Below are positions 43,917 through 52,578 of a stretch of DNA of 64,000 nt, piece by piece. The position numbers and the translations under genes were made by a program. Below the pieces are notes generated by a model, which was not told the origin of the DNA, searched no databases, and was given only the letters and a program-made list of their open reading frames with translations. The DNA is from Caulobacter mirabilis (GTDB lineage: Bacteria > Pseudomonadota > Alphaproteobacteria > Caulobacterales > Caulobacteraceae): NCBI RefSeq assembly GCF_002749615.1, contig NZ_CP024201.1, forward strand, positions 682,001 through 746,000, in the 5' to 3' direction. The first letter of the stretch is position 1; each line of letters opens with the position of its first letter.

Positions 43917-44548
43917 CAGGGGACGACCGGCTGGTCGACCGCCGCGCAGTCGATCTTCTGATCCGAGGCGACGAGCAGCAGCCGGTACATGAAGGCGTTG
44001 GACCCCATCGAAGCCCAGGAGCCCGCGGGGTCCGCACAAGGGACGATGCCGTCTTCGATCGCCTTCTGGCCGGCGGCGAGCATGTGCTCGACCTCGGTGA
44101 CCGCCTGGCACAGGGCGGCGGGGGTGCGTTGCTCGGCGGGCGTCGACATGGCGGCCAGCGCCAGCTTGCTCGCCGCATCCACGGGCGCCAGGCAGGCGAG
44201 GCCGTTGCCGGCCACCGGCGGGGTCATCGTCGGCAGGCGCCGGAAGGGGTCTTCCTTGGCGCATTGTTCGCTGGCGCGCTTCGCCGTCTTCGGCGCCGAG
44301 CCCATGCTGGACAGGGCCTCGGTGTAGAGGCGCAGGCCGTCCTGTTCGCGCCCCGCCAGGGCGCGCCAGGCGGCGATGCGCGCGAAGGGGTCTCCGCCTT
44401 GGCCGTCATGGCGTTCGACCGCGCTCGTGGGGGCGGTCATCTCGGCCACGGCGCACCGCGCGGCGGAAAGAGGCTCCTGCGCCAGGGCGGCGCCGCCGAG
44501 CCAGGCGCTCGCCACGGCCGCCGCGGTCAGGAGCCCCCGGGTCACCAC
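43916..44548 (-). CDS. Small secreted Cys-containing protein of unknown function
   Basis: 210 residues from GTG 44548; a GTG one codon later would give a clean GTGA overlap with the trxB stop. A signal peptide (GLLTAAAVASAWLGGAALA) precedes a helical protein with five or more cysteines (AARCAVAEM, ASEQCAKED, GLACLAPV, ALCQAV, VPCADPAG, KIDCAAVDQ), which suggests disulfides in the periplasm. Co-translation with thioredoxin reductase is notable. I do not recognise the family. Confidence 0.75.
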   Translation of the reverse strand: MVTRGLLTAAAVASAWLGGAALAQEPLSAARCAVAEMTAPTSAVERHDGQGGDPFARIAAWRALAGREQDGLRLYTEALSSMGSAPKTAKRASEQCAKEDPFRRLPTMTPPVAGNGLACLAPVDAASKLALAAMSTPAEQRTPAALCQAVTEVEHMLAAGQKAIEDGIVPCADPAGSWASMGSNAFMYRLLLVASDQKIDCAAVDQPVVP

Positions 44549-45549
44549 GCGCCGATCTTCTGGGCTTCGGCGTGGGCGATCGGATGCTGGGCGGCTTCGT
44601 GGTCCTTCTCGGCCAGGAAGCGGGCGGCTTCCAGCGCGGCCATGCAGCCCATGCCGGCGGCGGTCACGGCCTGGCGATAGACGTCGTCGGTGACGTCGCC
44701 GGCGGCGTAGACGCCTTCGATCGCGGTCGAGGCCGTGCCAGCCGTCACCTTCAGATAGCCGCTGGAGTCCATCTCCAGCTGGCCGGCGAACAGCTGCGAG
44801 GCCGGGGCGTGACCGATGGCGATGAACACGCCGTCCGCCTTGAGCTCCTGGGTTTCACCAGTCTTCACATTCTTCAGCCGCACGCCGGTGACGCCCAGCG
44901 GGTCGGTCTCGCCGATCACCTGGTCGATGGCGTTGTCCCAGACCACCTCGATCTTGGGATGGGCGAACAGGCGTTCCTGCAGGATTTTCTCGGCGCGGAA
45001 CTCGTCGCGGCGGTGCACCACCGTGACCTTGCTGGCGAAGTTGGTCAGGAACAGCGCCTCCTCGACGGCGGTGTTGCCGCCGCCGACCACCACGACCTCC
45101 TTGCCGCGGTAGAAGAAGCCGTCGCAGGTCGCGCAGGCGCTGACGCCGAAGCCCTGGAACTGCTGCTCGCTGTCCAGCCCCAGCCACTTGGCCTGGGCGC
45201 CGGTGGCGATGATCAGCGTCTCGGCCAGCCACTCCTGGCCGCTGTCGGTCTTGATATGGAACGGCCGCTTCGACAGGTCGGCCGACAGGACGATGTCGCT
45301 GACGATCTCGGTGCCGACATGTTCGGCCTGGGCCTTCATCTGGTCCATCAGCCAGGGCCCCTGGATGACATCGGCGAAGCCTGGATAGTTTTCGACGTCC
45401 GTTGTGATGGTCAGCTGGCCGCCGGGCTGGATGCCCTGGATCACGACCGGCTTGAGCAGCGCGCGGGCGGCATAGATGGCGGCGGTCCAGCCGGCGGGGC
45501 CGGAACCGATGATGAGGCAGCGGGTGGTGCGGGGAGCGGACGTGGACAT
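44542..45549 (-). CDS. trxB: Thioredoxin-disulfide reductase
   Basis: 335 residues from ATG 45549. FAD motif CLIIGSGPAGWTAAIYAARA, TGAQAKWLGL, the redox-active pair CATC in GVSACATCDGFFYRGKEVVVVGGGNTAVEEALFL, the NADPH motif GGGNTA and the C-terminal YAAGDVTDDVYRQAVTAAGMGCMAALEAARFL define a low-molecular-weight TrxB. It reduces thioredoxin with NADPH in the cytosol. First gene of a three-gene run with the secreted Cys protein and the GNAT protein. Divergent from a small Gly-rich protein gene. Confidence 0.95.
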   Translation of the reverse strand: MSTSAPRTTRCLIIGSGPAGWTAAIYAARALLKPVVIQGIQPGGQLTITTDVENYPGFADVIQGPWLMDQMKAQAEHVGTEIVSDIVLSADLSKRPFHIKTDSGQEWLAETLIIATGAQAKWLGLDSEQQFQGFGVSACATCDGFFYRGKEVVVVGGGNTAVEEALFLTNFASKVTVVHRRDEFRAEKILQERLFAHPKIEVVWDNAIDQVIGETDPLGVTGVRLKNVKTGETQELKADGVFIAIGHAPASQLFAGQLEMDSSGYLKVTAGTASTAIEGVYAAGDVTDDVYRQAVTAAGMGCMAALEAARFLAEKDHEAAQHPIAHAEAQKIGAW

Positions 45550-45609
45550 GGCCGCTAATTTAGGGATGATTCCGCCTGGGCGCGATGGGCGCCGCGCGAG
45601 GGGGCTCGA

Positions 45610-45921
45610 ATGAAATCTGCCGCGGGTTTGCCGATCGGCATGGGTGCAGGCATTGCGATCGGCACGGCGTTCGGCGTGGCGACGGACAATCTGGCGCTGG
45701 GCATCGCGCTGGGCGTCGCGCTCGGCGGGGGTCTGGGCGTCGCGATGATGGGCGCCATCGGCGCTACGCAGAAGGGTCCGGGAAAGAAGGACGGCGGCGA
45801 TAGCGGCGGCGTGACCCATGTCGATGCGGGCGCGCGGAGCAAGGACGCCGACGGTTCGGACAGCGGGGATTCCGGCGGGGGTGACTCCGGCGGCGACGGC
45901 GGCGGCGGGGGCGGGGACTGA
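45610..45921 (+). CDS. Small glycine-zipper membrane protein with a Gly/Asp-rich tail
   Basis: 103 residues. The first half has two hydrophobic glycine-zipper segments (AAGLPIGMGAGIAIGTAFGVATDNLALGIALGVALGGGLGVAMMGAIGA) that would form a membrane hairpin. The second half is low complexity, rich in Gly, Asp and Ser, and ends in a Gly run. Its TGA overlaps the esterase ATG by one base (TGATG). I do not recognise the family; the head resembles other glycine-zipper proteins. Confidence 0.72.
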   Translation: MKSAAGLPIGMGAGIAIGTAFGVATDNLALGIALGVALGGGLGVAMMGAIGATQKGPGKKDGGDSGGVTHVDAGARSKDADGSDSGDSGGGDSGGDGGGGGGD

Positions 45922-46763
45922 TGCTCGCGAAGTTTGTTTCCGCGGCGGCGGCCCTGGTCTGCCTGGCGGCGTCGCCGACCATGGCGGCCGAAGCCGACAA
46001 CGCCTTCGAGATCCAGGTCTATAAGCACGTCGACTCCCAGGCGCTGGAGGCTTTCGTCTTCCGGCCCGCCGGGACGACGCCCCGTCCGGCGGTGGTGCTG
46101 CTGCACGGCGGCGGTTGGACCGCGGGCGCGCCGGAATGGACCTTCGCCGCCGCGCAGATCCTGAGGCGGCAAGGCCTGGTGGCGATCCCCGTCCGCTATC
46201 GGCTGTCCGGCGAGAGCGCCACGCCGCTCGACGCCCTGGCCGACGCCTGTGACGCCTTCGCCTGGGTGCGCGCCAACGCCGCTAGCCTGGGCGTCGATCC
46301 CAAGCGCGTGGCCGGCTACGGGGTCAGCGCGGGCGGCCAGCTGGTCGCCTCCGCCGGGCTCGGCGCCTGCCCCGACGGACGGAAGGGGCCGGACCTGATG
46401 GCCCTGTGGTCGCCGGCGCTGGACCTGGCCGGCGACGGCTGGTTCCGCAGGCTGCTCAAGGGCGCCGACCCGGCGAGGATCTCGCCGACGAGTCTGGCCG
46501 GACGCGGCGGCCCGCCGACGGTGATCGTGCAGGGCGGGAAGGACACGCTGACGCCGCTCAAGGGCGCGGAGGCGCTCTGCGGCGGGCTCAAGGCGGCTGG
46601 CGGCGTCTGCGAGCTGAACGTCTATCCGGGGCTCGGCCACCTGTTGACCCGCAACCTGGCCAATCAGGAGAGCGACTTCGACGTCGACCCAGATGCGGAC
46701 AAGGACGGCGACGCCAAGATCAACGCCTTCCTGAAAGCCCAGGGCTACATCGCGGCGCAGTGA
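45921..46763 (+). CDS. Secreted alpha/beta hydrolase (esterase/lipase type)
   Basis: 280 residues with a signal peptide (MLAKFVSAAAALVCLAASPTMA). The oxyanion motif HGGGW lies near residue 65, the nucleophile elbow YGVSAGGQLVA near 135 (Ser), the acid in VQGGKDTLTPLKG near 210 and the base in YPGLGHLLTR near 240. This is a BD-FAE or hormone-sensitive-lipase-like esterase. Near the C-terminus DVDPDADKDGDAKINAFLK looks like a calcium-binding EF-hand or dockerin loop (DxDxDG), an odd addition. Coupled to the Gly-rich protein gene by a one-base overlap. Confidence 0.85.
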   Translation: MLAKFVSAAAALVCLAASPTMAAEADNAFEIQVYKHVDSQALEAFVFRPAGTTPRPAVVLLHGGGWTAGAPEWTFAAAQILRRQGLVAIPVRYRLSGESATPLDALADACDAFAWVRANAASLGVDPKRVAGYGVSAGGQLVASAGLGACPDGRKGPDLMALWSPALDLAGDGWFRRLLKGADPARISPTSLAGRGGPPTVIVQGGKDTLTPLKGAEALCGGLKAAGGVCELNVYPGLGHLLTRNLANQESDFDVDPDADKDGDAKINAFLKAQGYIAAQ

Positions 46764-46777
46764 AAGTCCGCGCGCGC

Positions 46778-46808
46778 GGGACGAAGCAGGCTAGAGTCGC
46801 TTCGTCCC
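46778..46808. terminator. Hairpin between the esterase and pseI genes
   Basis: A perfect 10-bp stem, GGGACGAAGC (46778-46787) and GCTTCGTCCC (46799-46808), with an 11-base loop. It starts 15 bases after the esterase stop and ends 19 bases before the pseI ATG. No T-run follows, so it could be a terminator, an RNA structure in the pseI leader or a protein site. Confidence 0.5.
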
Positions 46809-46827
46809 AGGCGAACCGGACCCTGCC

Positions 46828-47883
46828 ATGACCAGCGCTCCTGAAATCATCATCGCCGGCCGACGCATCGGCGCGGATCATCCGCCCTATGTGATCTGCG
46901 AGCTGTCGGGGAACCACAACGGCAGTCTCGACCGGGCGCTGGCGATGGTCGACGCGGCGGCGGACACCGGCTGCGACGCCATCAAGATCCAGACCTACAC
47001 GGCCGACACCATCACTCTGGACGTCGATCGGCCGGAGTTCCGCATCCACGGCGGCCTGTGGGACGGACGCAGCCTCTACGAGCTGTACCAGGAGGCGCAT
47101 ACGCCCTTCGAATGGCATGCGGCGATCTTCGAGCGGGCGAAGGCGCGGGGGGTGACGATCTTCTCCAGCCCCTTCGACGAGACGGCGGTCGATCTGCTCG
47201 CCGACCTGGATGCGCCGGCCTACAAGATCGCCTCGTTCGAGGCCGTGGACCTGCCGCTGATCCGCTACGCGGCGAGCCAGGGCAAGCCGCTGATCATCTC
47301 CACCGGCATGGCCAACCTGGCCGAGATCGAGGCCGCTCGCGACGCGGCCCTCGCGGCCGGCGCGACCGGAGTGCTGCTGCTGCACTGCGTGTCGAGCTAT
47401 CCGGCCACTTTCGAGGACGCCAACGTGCGCACGGTGAGCGACATGGCGGCGCGGTTCGGGACGCCGATCGGGCTGTCCGACCACACCCCGGGCACGGCGG
47501 CCTCGGTCGCGGCGGTCGCCATGGGCGCCTGCGCCGTCGAGAAGCATTTCACCCTGGCTCGGGCCGACGGCGGGCCGGACGCGGCGTTCAGCCTTGAGCC
47601 GGCGGAGTTCTCGGCCCTGGTGCGCGACACCAAGGACGCCTGGGCTGCGCTCGGCCGGGCCCACTACGACGTGCTGGGCAGCGAGCGCGGCAGCCTGCTG
47701 TTCCGCCGGTCGCTCTATGTGACGGCCGACGTGAAGGCCGGCGAGGCGCTGACGCGGGCCAACGTCCGCTCGGTGCGGCCGGGCAACGGCCTGCCGCCGG
47801 CGGAGCTGGATCGGGTGCTGGGGAAGGCGGCCGCGCGCGACCTCCAGCGGGGCGAGCCGTTGGCCTGGGACATGGTGGGCTGA
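46828..47883 (+). CDS. pseI: Pseudaminic acid synthase (NeuB/PseI family)
   Basis: 351 residues. The NeuB-type TIM barrel shows PYVICELSGNHNGSLDRALAMVDAAADTGCDAIKIQTYTADTITLD, then IHGGLWDGRSLYELYQEAHTPFEWH, a segment typical of PseI rather than of sialic or legionaminic synthases, FSSPFDETAVDLL, YKIASFE and GLSDHTPG. Residues about 290-351 are an SAF antifreeze-like domain (RSLYVTADVKAGEALTRANVRSVRPGNGL). It condenses a bacillosamine-type sugar with phosphoenolpyruvate into a nonulosonic acid. In Caulobacter relatives such acids decorate flagellin. pseG and an SpsF-like gene lie 4-6 kb away on the other strand. Confidence 0.92.
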   Translation: MTSAPEIIIAGRRIGADHPPYVICELSGNHNGSLDRALAMVDAAADTGCDAIKIQTYTADTITLDVDRPEFRIHGGLWDGRSLYELYQEAHTPFEWHAAIFERAKARGVTIFSSPFDETAVDLLADLDAPAYKIASFEAVDLPLIRYAASQGKPLIISTGMANLAEIEAARDAALAAGATGVLLLHCVSSYPATFEDANVRTVSDMAARFGTPIGLSDHTPGTAASVAAVAMGACAVEKHFTLARADGGPDAAFSLEPAEFSALVRDTKDAWAALGRAHYDVLGSERGSLLFRRSLYVTADVKAGEALTRANVRSVRPGNGLPPAELDRVLGKAAARDLQRGEPLAWDMVG

Positions 47884-47885
47884 AG

Positions 47886-48001
47886 CGTGGTGCGTCCTTC
47901 GAGACGCTCGCTTGAAGCTCGCTCCTCAGGATGACGAAGGCAGAGCGCTACTGATACGTCATGGTGAGGAGCCGGGCCTCAGCCCGGCGTCTCGAACCAC
48001 G
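47886..48001. repeat. Long inverted intergenic repeat
   Basis: The left half (cgtggtgcgtccttcgagac, then ctcctcaggatgacg) is an imperfect inverted copy of the right half (cgtcatggtgaggag, then gcgtctcgaaccacg). Sequences with these ends are a familiar dispersed element between genes of alphaproteobacteria. It lies between the convergent pseI and SDR genes and could fold into one long hairpin. Confidence 0.78.
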
Positions 48002-48010
48002 CAGCGCTGC

Positions 48011-48877
48011 TCAGCCGCCCGGCAGCAGCCCCAGCCGTTTCCCCACGATCCGGTCGAGCGCCCGCGGCGACAGGACCTTTTCCGACATGAACACCTGGAA
48101 CGGCGTCGGCGAGACCGTGTAGCGGGTCTTCGGCGAGGGCGCGGTCAGGGCGGTGTGGATCGCCTCGCCGATCTTCTCCGGCGGCAGCCCGGCCTTGCCG
48201 ACGGCCAGCATATAGGCGCGCAGCCTGTCGAGCGGAGCGGCGTAGACGGTGTTGGCGTAGGGGGCTGAGTCGACCTCGTCGGCCTTGTCCCAGATCGGCG
48301 TCGCCACCGCGCCGGGCGCGACCACGATGACGTCGACCCCGAACGGCAGCAGCTCGCGGCGCAGCGCCTCGGACAGCCCCTCGAGGCCGAACTTGGAGGT
48401 GTTGTAGGGCGCCAGGAAGGGGTTGCCCGTCTTGCCGCCGACCGAGGAGATGTTGACGATCCGGCCGGGGTCCTTGCGGCCGGTCCCTTCGGCGCCGAGC
48501 AGGGGCGCGAAAGCCTGGGTGGCGACGACCACGCCGGTCAGGTTCACCTCCAGCTGCTTGCGCCAGTCCTCGATGGGCAGATGCATCAACGGGCCGGCCA
48601 CGGCGATGCCGGCGTTGTTGACCAGACCGGCCAGCGTCCGGCCTTCCAGCGCCGCCTCGACCTGCCGGGCGCCCGCGCGGACGGCGGCCTCGTCGGTGAC
48701 GTCGAACAGCAGGGGCGTGAAGGCGTCGCCGAACTCGCCCTTCAATCGATCGGCGTCGGCCTGTTTCCGGACGCTGCCGAACACATGCAGCCCCTTGCCG
48801 ACCAGCACCTTGGTCGCGCCCCAGCCGATGCCGGTGGAGACGCCCGTGATCACGACCGCCCTGTTCTGGATGCCCAT
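48011..48877 (-). CDS. SDR family oxidoreductase
   Basis: 288 residues from ATG 48877, behind GGGAGGGG. VVITGVSTGIGWGATKVL is the cofactor motif, NNAGIAVAG near residue 87, catalytic Ser in VNISSVGGKTG near 145 and the YNTSK pair near 160. The C-terminus carries the 30-residue basic segment seen in SDRs that act on lipophilic substrates. It is the last gene in the minus-strand run that includes WbqC and sugar genes (46-base gap), so a role in that pathway is possible but not shown. Confidence 0.88.
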   Translation of the reverse strand: MGIQNRAVVITGVSTGIGWGATKVLVGKGLHVFGSVRKQADADRLKGEFGDAFTPLLFDVTDEAAVRAGARQVEAALEGRTLAGLVNNAGIAVAGPLMHLPIEDWRKQLEVNLTGVVVATQAFAPLLGAEGTGRKDPGRIVNISSVGGKTGNPFLAPYNTSKFGLEGLSEALRRELLPFGVDVIVVAPGAVATPIWDKADEVDSAPYANTVYAAPLDRLRAYMLAVGKAGLPPEKIGEAIHTALTAPSPKTRYTVSPTPFQVFMSEKVLSPRALDRIVGKRLGLLPGG

Positions 48878-48923
48878 TCGCCCCTCCCGTTGCTCGAAGG
48901 CAAGATGGGGCGGAAGAGCGCTG

Positions 48924-49622
48924 TTATCCAGCGGCTTCGCGAACGTGTCGCGCCAGGCCATCCCAGCCCAGGTTCATCAGGGCGTCGACGAAGGCCATGT
49001 AGGGGACGAACGGGTCGCGGCCCTGCGGATAGGGACGCGGCTGGTGGCTGCGGAAAACCACGGGAAAGCCGGCGGCCTCGAAGACGCCGTCCTCGGCCAT
49101 GTAGTCCGCCGATCCGCCGGTCGACAGGTAGCGGTCGGCCCCGACCCTGCGGCACAGGGCCAGCAGATGCTCCGACCGCGCCCCATCGCAGTCCAGGTCG
49201 GAGGCGCGGACGAACAGGGTCTCCAGTCCCAGCCGGCGGGCGGCCGCCTCGATCAGGCCGCCGCTCAGGGCCGACAGGCGCGGCTCGGGACGGGCCAGCT
49301 GCTCTTCCATGAAGGCCATGCCCTCGGCGAAGAAGGGGCGGCCGGCGTAGGCGTGGCGCAGGGATGTCAGCTGCTTGGCGCGCCAGGGCTGGCCGTCGTC
49401 GACCTCGATGTCGCGGATGAGGGTCTCGCGGTCGTGGCGGCGCACCGGCACGGTCAACATCAGCTCGCCGTTCGCCGTCGGAATCCTGTTGCGCGACTGC
49501 CAGGACCGGCGCGCGAACTGGACGTCGTCCAGGAAGACGAACACGTCGGCGGCGGCGATCAGCTCGAAGTAGCCCAGATAGGGCAGCCAGGTCGGCTGGC
49601 TGATGACCGCCGTACGGGTCAT
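48924..49622 (-). CDS. wbqC: WbqC family protein
   Basis: 232 residues. The N-terminal ISQPTWLPYLGYFELIAAADVFVFLDDVQFARRSWQSRNRI is the signature of the WbqC-like family, found in O-antigen and other glycan clusters, and STGGSADYMAEDGVFEAAGFPVVFRSH near residue 165 is conserved as well. Its activity is not firmly known. The ATG overlaps the stop of the FAD protein (ATGA), so both are made from the same operon. Confidence 0.9.
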   Translation of the reverse strand: MTRTAVISQPTWLPYLGYFELIAAADVFVFLDDVQFARRSWQSRNRIPTANGELMLTVPVRRHDRETLIRDIEVDDGQPWRAKQLTSLRHAYAGRPFFAEGMAFMEEQLARPEPRLSALSGGLIEAAARRLGLETLFVRASDLDCDGARSEHLLALCRRVGADRYLSTGGSADYMAEDGVFEAAGFPVVFRSHQPRPYPQGRDPFVPYMAFVDALMNLGWDGLARHVREAAG

Positions 49623-50872
49623 GCCGTGAGGGCCAGCGCCGACTCCCCGGTCCAGGCGGCGGCGAGAGCGGCGTTGACCTGCGCCAGCTTGGCGCTCTTG
49701 GCGTAGGGCTCCCAGGCGCCGGCGATGAAGCGCGGGCCGAAGCGAGCGGCCGCGGCGGCGCGCAAGGCGGCCAGGCCGTCGACGGCTTCGCGCGAATGGT
49801 AGATCCAGCGCGGCTGCACGGAGACCTGCGCCAGCTCGCCGACCTCCAACGCGCCCAGACCGGCCATCAGGTCGGCCATCTCAGCCTTCAGGTCCAGCGG
49901 GTCGGCCTCGCGTACGCATTCGGCCACCGCCATCGTCCGGCCGCCGGTGACATAGACATAGACGCGGAAGGCGGACCCCTGGGCGGTGAAGTTCTGGACG
50001 TAGGCCGGACAGGGGCCGTCGAACCGCGCCTCGTAGATGTAGCTGGCGAAGGTCTTGCGGAGCAGGTGGGGCGTCGCCAGGCCTAGCGGCTTGAACAGCG
50101 GAGTCGGGCTGGCCGCCCAGACCAGCGTGTCGTCGTCGCCCAGTTCGGCGAAGGCCTGGCGCGGCGGGACCAGGCTCTCGGTCTCGAGCCGCACGCCCAG
50201 GTCCAGCAGGGCGCGCCGGCAGGTCTCGAACAGCGTCGCGAAGCCGCCGGTCGGCAGGCTGGCGACGAGGTTGGCGGTGCGGCCCCAGTGCCCGCGGGGG
50301 ATGCCCCACAGGTCGTCCATTCGCGGATCAGCGCGCTTGGCGTCGGCCAGGGCGTCGAAATCGGCGTAGGCCGGGACTACGCGGTTGATGGCCAGCGGGA
50401 TGGCCGCCTCGGCGTCGATGCCGGCCAGACCGGCGTCGTCCAGGTGCCAGCGGCAGTACCGCTCCAGACTCCCGCGGACCGGTTCGGGATAGGCGCTCAG
50501 GCGGTCGGCGAGACTCGCGCCGCCGACCGAGGCCAGCGCGGTCTCCTCCGTCTCGACCACGGGGCCGCCGAAGTCCCGGCAGAAGATCGTGGCGCCGGTC
50601 GTGGACGGACTGACCGAGCCGAAGCGGTTGGCGAAGGCTTCGAACTTCGCGCCATGGGTCGTCAGGATCGTGACGATGGGGTCGCCCGGGCCGCCGAAAT
50701 AGACGCAGCCGTCGCGCAGCTCGGCGCCGTGGGCCACGCGGGGGCGGGCGACGCCGCCCAGGCCCTCGAACCGCTCGTGCAGGACGATGTCGCGCCAGCC
50801 CAGGCGGTGGCCTTCGAACGCGGCCAGGATGCCCGTCAGTCCGCCGCCGATGATGCGCAGACGCCGGCTCAC
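49619..50872 (-). CDS. FAD-dependent protein in the nonulosonate operon
   Basis: 417 residues with a GTG start overlapping the methyltransferase stop (GTGA). LRIIGGGLTGILAAFEGHRLGWRDIVLHERFEGLGG is a Rossmann FAD-binding start of the amine oxidase/UDP-galactopyranose mutase-like kind. ANRFGSVSPSTTGATIFCRDFGGP, LVWAASPTPLFKPLGL and GGRTMAVAECVREADPLDLKAEM follow, and a conserved WIYHSREAVDGLAAL segment near the end. It probably oxidises, reduces or isomerises a sugar or its precursor. I cannot name the reaction. The gene lies between the methyltransferase and WbqC genes with overlaps on both sides. Confidence 0.83.
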   Translation of the reverse strand: MSRRLRIIGGGLTGILAAFEGHRLGWRDIVLHERFEGLGGVARPRVAHGAELRDGCVYFGGPGDPIVTILTTHGAKFEAFANRFGSVSPSTTGATIFCRDFGGPVVETEETALASVGGASLADRLSAYPEPVRGSLERYCRWHLDDAGLAGIDAEAAIPLAINRVVPAYADFDALADAKRADPRMDDLWGIPRGHWGRTANLVASLPTGGFATLFETCRRALLDLGVRLETESLVPPRQAFAELGDDDTLVWAASPTPLFKPLGLATPHLLRKTFASYIYEARFDGPCPAYVQNFTAQGSAFRVYVYVTGGRTMAVAECVREADPLDLKAEMADLMAGLGALEVGELAQVSVQPRWIYHSREAVDGLAALRAAAAARFGPRFIAGAWEPYAKSAKLAQVNAALAAAWTGESALALTA

Positions 50873-51513
50873 GAGGCCTGACCCCAGATCACGATGTCGC
50901 TGTTGCCGGGCACCCGGCGGCCGGCCTGCAGGTTGTCGAACCGCACGCGGAAGACCTGCGGGTCGACCAGGCCGAGGACGTCGCTCAGCAGATCGAGCAG
51001 GCCGGCTTCCGTGTAGAAGAGGTTGAACAGCCCCGCTTCGCCGGTCTCGGGCGTGGCCAGGCGGAAGCCGTCCGGCTCCTCCTCCTCGCCCCGGCCATAG
51101 CGGTAGTCGTCGATCAGGCGGGTTCGGACGAAGACCTCGGCGTCGCGGGCGAGCAGCGGCTTCAGCTCCGACAGGCGCGCCCGCGCCTCGGCGGCCGTGA
51201 GGTAGCAGAGCAGGTTGGGGATCAGCAGCACGTCGTAGGGCGCGTCCAGCGGCGGCAGGCCGTGGGCCAGATCCGCCTGCAGCAGGTCGGGCGCGTCGCC
51301 CAGGTTCCAGCGCGCATCCTTCAGGGCCTGGTCGCTGTAGTCGACGCCGGTCAGCGACCAGCCCCACGCGGCGTAGAGCGACAGGTTGTTGCCGGTTCCG
51401 CTGCCCAGCTCCAGCACCCGGCCGGTGCGCCGGTCGAGGCCGCGCTTGAAAAAATGGCGGGCGACGAACTCGTCGGGATACTTCAGGCCCCGGATCTCGG
51501 GCAGAGCGCGCAT
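50869..51513 (-). CDS. Class I SAM-dependent methyltransferase
   Basis: 214 residues. The SAM-binding motif is VLELGSGTGNNLSLYAAWGWSLTGVDYSDQALKDARWNLGDAPDLLQADLAHGLPPLDAPYDVLLIPNLLCYL. The N-terminal IRGLKYPDEFVARHFFKRGL is like methyltransferases found in glycan clusters. It would methylate a sugar or carrier-linked intermediate. It lies 73 bases after the pseG-like gene, and its TGA overlaps the FAD gene start (GTGA). Confidence 0.88.
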   Translation of the reverse strand: MRALPEIRGLKYPDEFVARHFFKRGLDRRTGRVLELGSGTGNNLSLYAAWGWSLTGVDYSDQALKDARWNLGDAPDLLQADLAHGLPPLDAPYDVLLIPNLLCYLTAAEARARLSELKPLLARDAEVFVRTRLIDDYRYGRGEEEEPDGFRLATPETGEAGLFNLFYTEAGLLDLLSDVLGLVDPQVFRVRFDNLQAGRRVPGNSDIVIWGQAS

Positions 51514-51586
51514 GTGGAGTAGGCCCCTGTCGGGCGTTCGGGCCCGATCGACCGCGCCAGACTCCGGCGATTTGGCGAAGGCTTCG

Positions 51587-52578
51587 TTAAGCTCGTCGAG
51601 GGTGTTCCAGGCGGGTCAGCAGCCGGTCGGCGACCCGTTCGGCGCCGCGGCCGTCGCAGATGTCGGCGGCGTTGCGCGAGAGCCGGGCGCGGAGGGCTTC
51701 GTCGCCCAGCAGCCGCGCCGCCAGGGCGTCGAAAGCCGTCTCGATCTCGGCCACGTCGAGCGCCGCTACGGCTCCAGCCTCGGCCAGGGCCGTAGCGGCG
51801 GGGGTCTGATTGTCGGCCAAGACCAGCAGCAGCGTCGGCAGGCCCAGGACGCAGCGCTCCCAGCTCGACGAGCCGCCGGCGCCGATGGCGATGTCGGCCT
51901 GGGCGGTCAGCGCCGCCATGTCGGAGGTGTCGACATGCAGCCGGACCAGCGGGTCGGCTTCGGCCAGCGCGCGCAACGCGGGCAGGCTGGGCGCGATCGA
52001 GCCGACCACGACGTCCAGCAAGGCGGCGCCGGCCAGGCGCTCGACGATGCGCGCGGTGATCCCGCCGACATCGGTGAGGCCCAGCGAGACCAGGATTCTC
52101 CGCACCGGCCCCCCGCGGCGCGGCGGGCCAGAGCCTCTTCGCGGCGAGCGGCGAAGTCCGGCCGCAGGGGCGCGAAGTTCGGCCCGAGCAGCAGTTCGCA
52201 TCCAGGCGGCGCAAGGCCGCGGTAGTCGCTCGACGCCCGAGCGAGACCCGCGTCGAGCACCAGATCGGCCGCCAGCGGCCGGTCGGCCAGGTCGTCGATG
52301 ACCAGCGTCGGACGCCCCTTGGCGATGGCGGCATGGTCCGCCGCGCCCAGGGCGTAGTGGTCGAACGCCAGGGCGTCGAAGCCTCGATCGTCGGCGGCCA
52401 GCGGCATGTCCGGCGCGAAGGTCGCCAGCACGGCGTCGCCGTCGGGATGGCTGCGGAAGGCGCAGCGCGCGCCCCGCGCCTGCAGCGCCCGGGCCAGGGT
52501 CAGGGACCGCATGACGTGGCCGCCGCCTACGGATGGGCCGGCGTCGCAGACGAACAGGACGGAGGGCGCTCCGCTCAT
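51587..52578 (-). pseudogene. pseG: pseG-like UDP-sugar hydrolase gene, frameshifted in a six-G run
   Basis: From ATG 52578 one frame gives the PseG/SpsG N-half (VLFVCDAGPSVGGGHVMRSLTLARALQARGARCAF, with the catalytic-type GxGHxxR, then VIDDLADRPLAADLVLDAG). It loses the fold after EEALARRAAGG. The C-half (VRRILVSLGLTDVGGITARIVERL, then DIAIGAGGSSSWERCVLGLPTLLL) continues in the next frame to TAA at 51587. The shift is at a run of six C on the plus strand (52109-52114). One more base would give an unbroken protein of about 330 residues. It may be a sequencing error, a mutation or phase variation. PseG removes UDP from the sugar precursor of pseudaminic acid. Confidence 0.85.

Noticed and set aside
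45860..45921. A G-rich run (ggcggcgggggcgggg) that could be a phase-variable tract.
   Set aside because: It codes in frame for a Gly/Asp tail and consists of mixed codons, not a pure homopolymer; no frame loss is seen.
47886..48001. The long inverted repeat as an attachment site or a CRISPR-like element.
   Set aside because: There is one imperfect inverted copy and no spacers, integrase or duplicated ends. It fits a dispersed intergenic repeat better.
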